Shown here: positions 6,988 through 9,238 of the stretch, piece by piece | Layout: every line of letters begins with the position of its first letter | How positions within the stretch are numbered: the stretch's first letter is position 1 | Origin: Gemmatimonadota bacterium | Lineage (GTDB): Bacteria; Gemmatimonadota; Gemmatimonadetes; Gemmatimonadales; Gemmatimonadaceae | Length of the DNA stretch: 9,238 nucleotides | Direction of reading: 5' to 3' | Assembly: GCA_028287205.1 (NCBI GenBank) | Contig: JAQBQC010000009.1 | Coordinates: forward strand, 1-9,238 | Notes under the pieces: model-generated | The model's database searches: none | The model's input: only the letters and a program-made list of their open reading frames with translations | Told to the model about the DNA's origin: nothing | Translations under genes and position numbers: made by a program

Positions 6988-7416
6988 CTAGCGCGCCGCG
7001 AGCAGCTCGGACTCGGAGAAGAAGAAGCGCGACTCGCGCGCGGCGTTTTCATCGGAATCGGAGGCGTGAATCGCATTCCGCTCCTTCGACTCTGCGAAGA
7101 GCTGGCGCACGGTGCCCTGCTCCGCTTCCTTCGGATCGGTGGCGCCGATCGCCTTGCGAAGCGCGGCAACGGCGTCCGCCTTCTCGAGCACGAGGGGCAT
7201 GCACGGTCCCGAGGTCATGAATTGCACGAGCGATCCGAAAAACGGACGCTCGCGATGCACGCTGTAGAACTCCTCGGCCTGCACCTTCGTGAGGTGGAGC
7301 ACGCGCGCAGCTCGCACGCGAAAGCCCTGCGCCTCGAGATGCGCGATGATCTTTCCGGCCTTGTTGGAGCCGAAGGCGTCAGGCTTGACGATCGTGAGCG
7401 TATAGCTATCAGGCAT
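6988..7416 (-). CDS. ndk: Nucleoside diphosphate kinase
   Basis: Transfers the gamma-phosphate from ATP to other nucleoside diphosphates through a phosphohistidine. The 142-residue product has normal bacterial length and begins MPDSYTLTIVKPDAFGSNKAGKI. The catalytic His117 lies in NAIHASDS; many family members have HGSDS, so the glycine after the histidine is an alanine here. The nucleotide-binding residues expected from E. coli Ndk are present: Lys11, Tyr51, Phe59, Arg87, Thr93, Arg104 and Asn114. It starts 2 bp after the stop of the EIIA-CBS gene, so it is probably co-transcribed with sucCD. Succinyl-CoA synthetase makes GTP or ATP, and Ndk equilibrates these pools, so the grouping is metabolically sensible. 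Its stop faces the plus-strand gene across 33 bp. Confidence 0.97.
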   Translation of the reverse strand: MPDSYTLTIVKPDAFGSNKAGKIIAHLEAQGFRVRAARVLHLTKVQAEEFYSVHRERPFFGSLVQFMTSGPCMPLVLEKADAVAALRKAIGATDPKEAEQGTVRQLFAESKERNAIHASDSDENAARESRFFFSESELLAAR

Positions 7417-7418
7417 GG

Positions 7419-8312
7419 TCAGGATCCAATGAGTTTGCGGACGATATCGCCACGGGTGAGGAAGCCGACGAGCCGTCCTTCCTCCACCACGGGCACCCGA
7501 TCGACGTCCTTGTTGGTCATTAAGCTAGCCACCTCGGCAAGCGGCTGGTCGGGCGATACACAGAGCACCTGCCGCGTCATGACGTCGCGCACGGTGCGGC
7601 GCGCGCGCTCAACGCCCGACTGCGGGCGCGGGATGGAGCCGTTGATCGATGCGAGACTCAGCATGTGGCGCATCAGCTCGCGCTCGCTCAGCATGCCCAC
7701 GAGCATCCCGTCGGCTTCGATGACGGGAAGCGCGCCTATTCCCGATCGCACGAGGTCGCGCGCGGCATCACGCAGCGGTGTGTCGGCCCGCGTGGATCGC
7801 GGCGACTCCGTCATGATCTCGCGTACACGGAGCTGCGGCGCGAGCTCCACCTCGTGCAGCACGTGCAGCCCCAGCACTTCTTCGCCGGAGTGCGCCTCGA
7901 GAATGCGATCGACGACCGCGGGGCGCGAGAGCACGCGCGAGAAGGCGCCGAGTGCCTGCAGGTAGCGGCCGGCCATTCGCGGCGGTGCGAGGAGCACGAC
8001 GATCAGGCGCGCGGATTGCTCGCGCGCGTCGCCATCATCGACATCGCGCGCGACCGGCTCCGGCGCGACACCGATCGCGACACCCAGCGACTGCGCGGTC
8101 TCGGTGCGATAGTGCGCGATGTAGGCGCGGCCGCTCTGCACGACGAGATCTTCGCCGCGACCCTCCGCGATGCGCGCGCGAAGGGCCTCCGGCTCACCGA
8201 TGACGCCGGTGGCCGCAAGTCTCTCGACGAGCGCCCAGATCGCCTCCGACAGGTTCCGCTGCTCGAGCGGGATCACCACCCGATCTGCTCGGAGCAGCTC
8301 CGTCAGCCTCAT
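7419..8312 (-). CDS. Fusion of a PTS EIIA (PtsN-like) domain with a CBS domain pair
   Basis: A 297-residue soluble protein. Residues 1 to about 155 resemble the EIIA-2/EIIA-Ntr fold: [65 protein letters not shown], and [13 protein letters not shown] before a C-terminal helix. His67 in AYIAH aligns with the phospho-histidine of PtsN (usually AIPH), with Ala for Pro. Two CBS repeats follow: about 162-218 ([20 protein letters not shown] to [12 protein letters not shown]) and about 241-297 ([20 protein letters not shown] to [16 protein letters not shown]). CBS pairs often bind AMP, ATP or similar ligands. The ATG at 8312-8310 overlaps the sucD stop as ATGA, and ndk follows after 2 bp. I infer a regulatory protein sensing adenylate or phosphoryl state. 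No other PTS component is in the window, and target and ligand are unknown. Confidence 0.88.
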   Translation of the reverse strand: MRLTELLRADRVVIPLEQRNLSEAIWALVERLAATGVIGEPEALRARIAEGRGEDLVVQSGRAYIAHYRTETAQSLGVAIGVAPEPVARDVDDGDAREQSARLIVVLLAPPRMAGRYLQALGAFSRVLSRPAVVDRILEAHSGEEVLGLHVLHEVELAPQLRVREIMTESPRSTRADTPLRDAARDLVRSGIGALPVIEADGMLVGMLSERELMRHMLSLASINGSIPRPQSGVERARRTVRDVMTRQVLCVSPDQPLAEVASLMTNKDVDRVPVVEEGRLVGFLTRGDIVRKLIGS

Positions 8313-9178
8313 AGCCGATCGCGCAGCAGCTCGACGAAGTCTTTCGGCCGGCGCGCGATTCCCATCCCTGCCTTCTCGAACGCGTCGAGCTTTTCCGCGG
8401 CGGTGCCTGCGGATCCGGAGATGATCGCGCCGGCGTGCCCCATGCGGCGTCCCGGCGGCGCCGTCTGACCAGCGATGAAGCCGACCACCGGCTTCTTCAT
8501 TCGGTCGTGAACGAATTGGGCGGCCTCCTGCTCGTCCGTGCCGCCGATCTCGCCCATCATCGCGATCGCCTTCGTGTTCGGATCTTTCTCGAACGCCTCG
8601 AGCACGTCGATGAAGCTCGTGCCGTTGATCGGGTCTCCGCCAATGCCGACGCACGTCGACTGGCCGATGCCCGCGCGCGTGAGCTGGTCGACGACCTCGT
8701 ACGTGAGCGTTCCCGAGCGGCTGACGACACCGACGGAGCCCGGCGTGCAGATGCGTCCCGGGATGATGCCCACCTTGCTCTCGCCCGGCGTGATGAGTCC
8801 CGGGCAATTCGGACCGATGAGCCGCGCACCGTGCTCGCGCACGTACGGATACACGCGCGTCATGTCGAGCACCGGCACGCCTTCCGTGATGCACACGATC
8901 AGCGCGATGCCGGCAGCGGCGGCCTCCATCATCGCATCGGCCGCGAATGGCGGCGGCACGTAGATGACCGACACGTTCGCCCGCGTCTCCGCCACCGCAT
9001 CGGCAACGGTATTGAAGATCGGAACCTCGCCATCGAACTTCTGACCGCCCTTGCCGGGCGTCACGCCCGCGACGACGGTGGTGCCGTACTCGCGCATCTG
9101 TCGAGCGTGGAAGGAGCCATCGCGTCCCGTGATGCCCTGGATGACGACGCGGCTCGACTTGTCGATGTAGATGCTCAC
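8309..9178 (-). CDS. sucD: Succinyl-CoA synthetase (ADP- or GDP-forming), alpha subunit
   Basis: With SucC it interconverts succinyl-CoA and succinate with substrate-level phosphorylation in the TCA cycle. The 289-residue product has the family length. It shows the CoA-binding N-terminal domain ([10 protein letters not shown] 15-24, then GVTPGKGG 38-45), GPNCPG at 122-127, SRSGTLTYE at 153-161, Glu210 in MMGEIGG, and the phospho-histidine His248 in [13 protein letters not shown]. The GTG start at 9178-9176 overlaps the sucC stop (GTGA) and has an excellent GGAGG 6 nt upstream, so I prefer it to any internal ATG. Nucleotide specificity is set by SucC, almost all of which lies outside the window. 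Confidence 0.97.
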   Translation of the reverse strand: MSIYIDKSSRVVIQGITGRDGSFHARQMREYGTTVVAGVTPGKGGQKFDGEVPIFNTVADAVAETRANVSVIYVPPPFAADAMMEAAAAGIALIVCITEGVPVLDMTRVYPYVREHGARLIGPNCPGLITPGESKVGIIPGRICTPGSVGVVSRSGTLTYEVVDQLTRAGIGQSTCVGIGGDPINGTSFIDVLEAFEKDPNTKAIAMMGEIGGTDEQEAAQFVHDRMKKPVVGFIAGQTAPPGRRMGHAGAIISGSAGTAAEKLDAFEKAGMGIARRPKDFVELLRDRL

Positions 9179-9238
9179 TTGGCACCTCCCTTCGCGAGCG
9201 CAACCACTTTCTGGACCGCCTCGTCCATGTCGCGCGTC
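9175..9238 (-). CDS. sucC: Succinyl-CoA synthetase beta subunit, last 20 codons (partial, cut by right window edge)
   Basis: The minus-strand frame ending at the TGA (9177-9175) reads [19 protein letters not shown], which fits the C-terminal helix of SucC. It overlaps the sucD start by 4 bp as GTGA, the normal sucCD arrangement. Only the tail is visible, so the call rests on this short match and on the certain sucD neighbour. Its last codons carry the sucD ribosome site. Confidence 0.85.
   Translation of the reverse strand, partial: TRDMDEAVQKVVALAKGGAK
9185..9189 (-). promoter_or_regulatory. Ribosome binding site of sucD
   Basis: GGAGG on the minus strand (within AAGGGAGGTG), 6 nt before the GTG start, located inside the end of sucC. 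It supports the GTG as the true sucD start. Confidence 0.75.

Noticed and set aside
6962..7018. Inverted repeat CTCCGAGT ... ACTCGGAG at the convergent junction as a bidirectional terminator
   Set aside because: The 8-bp arms are perfect, but the loop is 41 nt, the right arm lies in ndk coding sequence, and there is no U-run on either strand.
8313..9203. 297-codon N-terminal extension of the EIIA-CBS frame, overlapping all of sucD
   Set aside because: The translation is Arg-rich and motif-free and overlies a certain sucD. The ATG at 8312 overlapping the sucD stop gives a complete EIIA domain.

Overview
This is GC-rich bacterial chromosomal DNA with tightly packed, mostly minus-strand housekeeping genes. 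No RNA gene, CRISPR array, insertion sequence or phage gene is visible. The composition, the gene set and a PTS-IIA/CBS fusion between sucD and ndk would fit Gemmatimonadota or another soil-type high-GC lineage such as Acidobacteriota or Myxococcota. That placement is inference; no single marker here proves it.

Layout, right to left along the minus strand. First block: the last codons of sucC (9175-9238), sucD (8309-9178), a 297-residue protein joining an EIIA-type PTS domain to two CBS domains (7419-8312), and ndk (6988-7416). These are joined by 4-bp overlaps or a 2-bp gap and look like one transcription unit. Second block: a DUF177/YceD protein, rpmF, plsX, fabH, fabD, fabG, acpP and the N-terminal half of fabF, which runs off the left edge. 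This is the same order as the Escherichia coli yceD-rpmF-plsX-fab cluster. It couples a ribosomal protein and a probable rRNA-related factor to fatty acid initiation (FabD, FabH), elongation (FabG, FabF, ACP) and entry into phospholipid synthesis (PlsX).

Between the blocks lies the only plus-strand gene (about 5515-6954). It encodes an exported serine beta-lactamase/transpeptidase-fold protein followed by a small C-terminal beta domain. Its nucleophile serine is kept, but the lysine of SxxK, the whole YxN motif and the histidine of the HxG motif are all replaced, so it is probably a pseudoenzyme or one with an altered mechanism. It diverges from the DUF177 gene across a 197-bp spacer. That spacer holds a plausible minus-strand promoter whose start point would fall almost on the DUF177 ATG, suggesting a leaderless operon mRNA.

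The two main points of interest are the pseudo-hydrolase and the EIIA-CBS fusion embedded in the succinyl-CoA synthetase / nucleoside diphosphate kinase unit. The rest is ordinary core metabolism. Every intergenic gap is under 200 bp.
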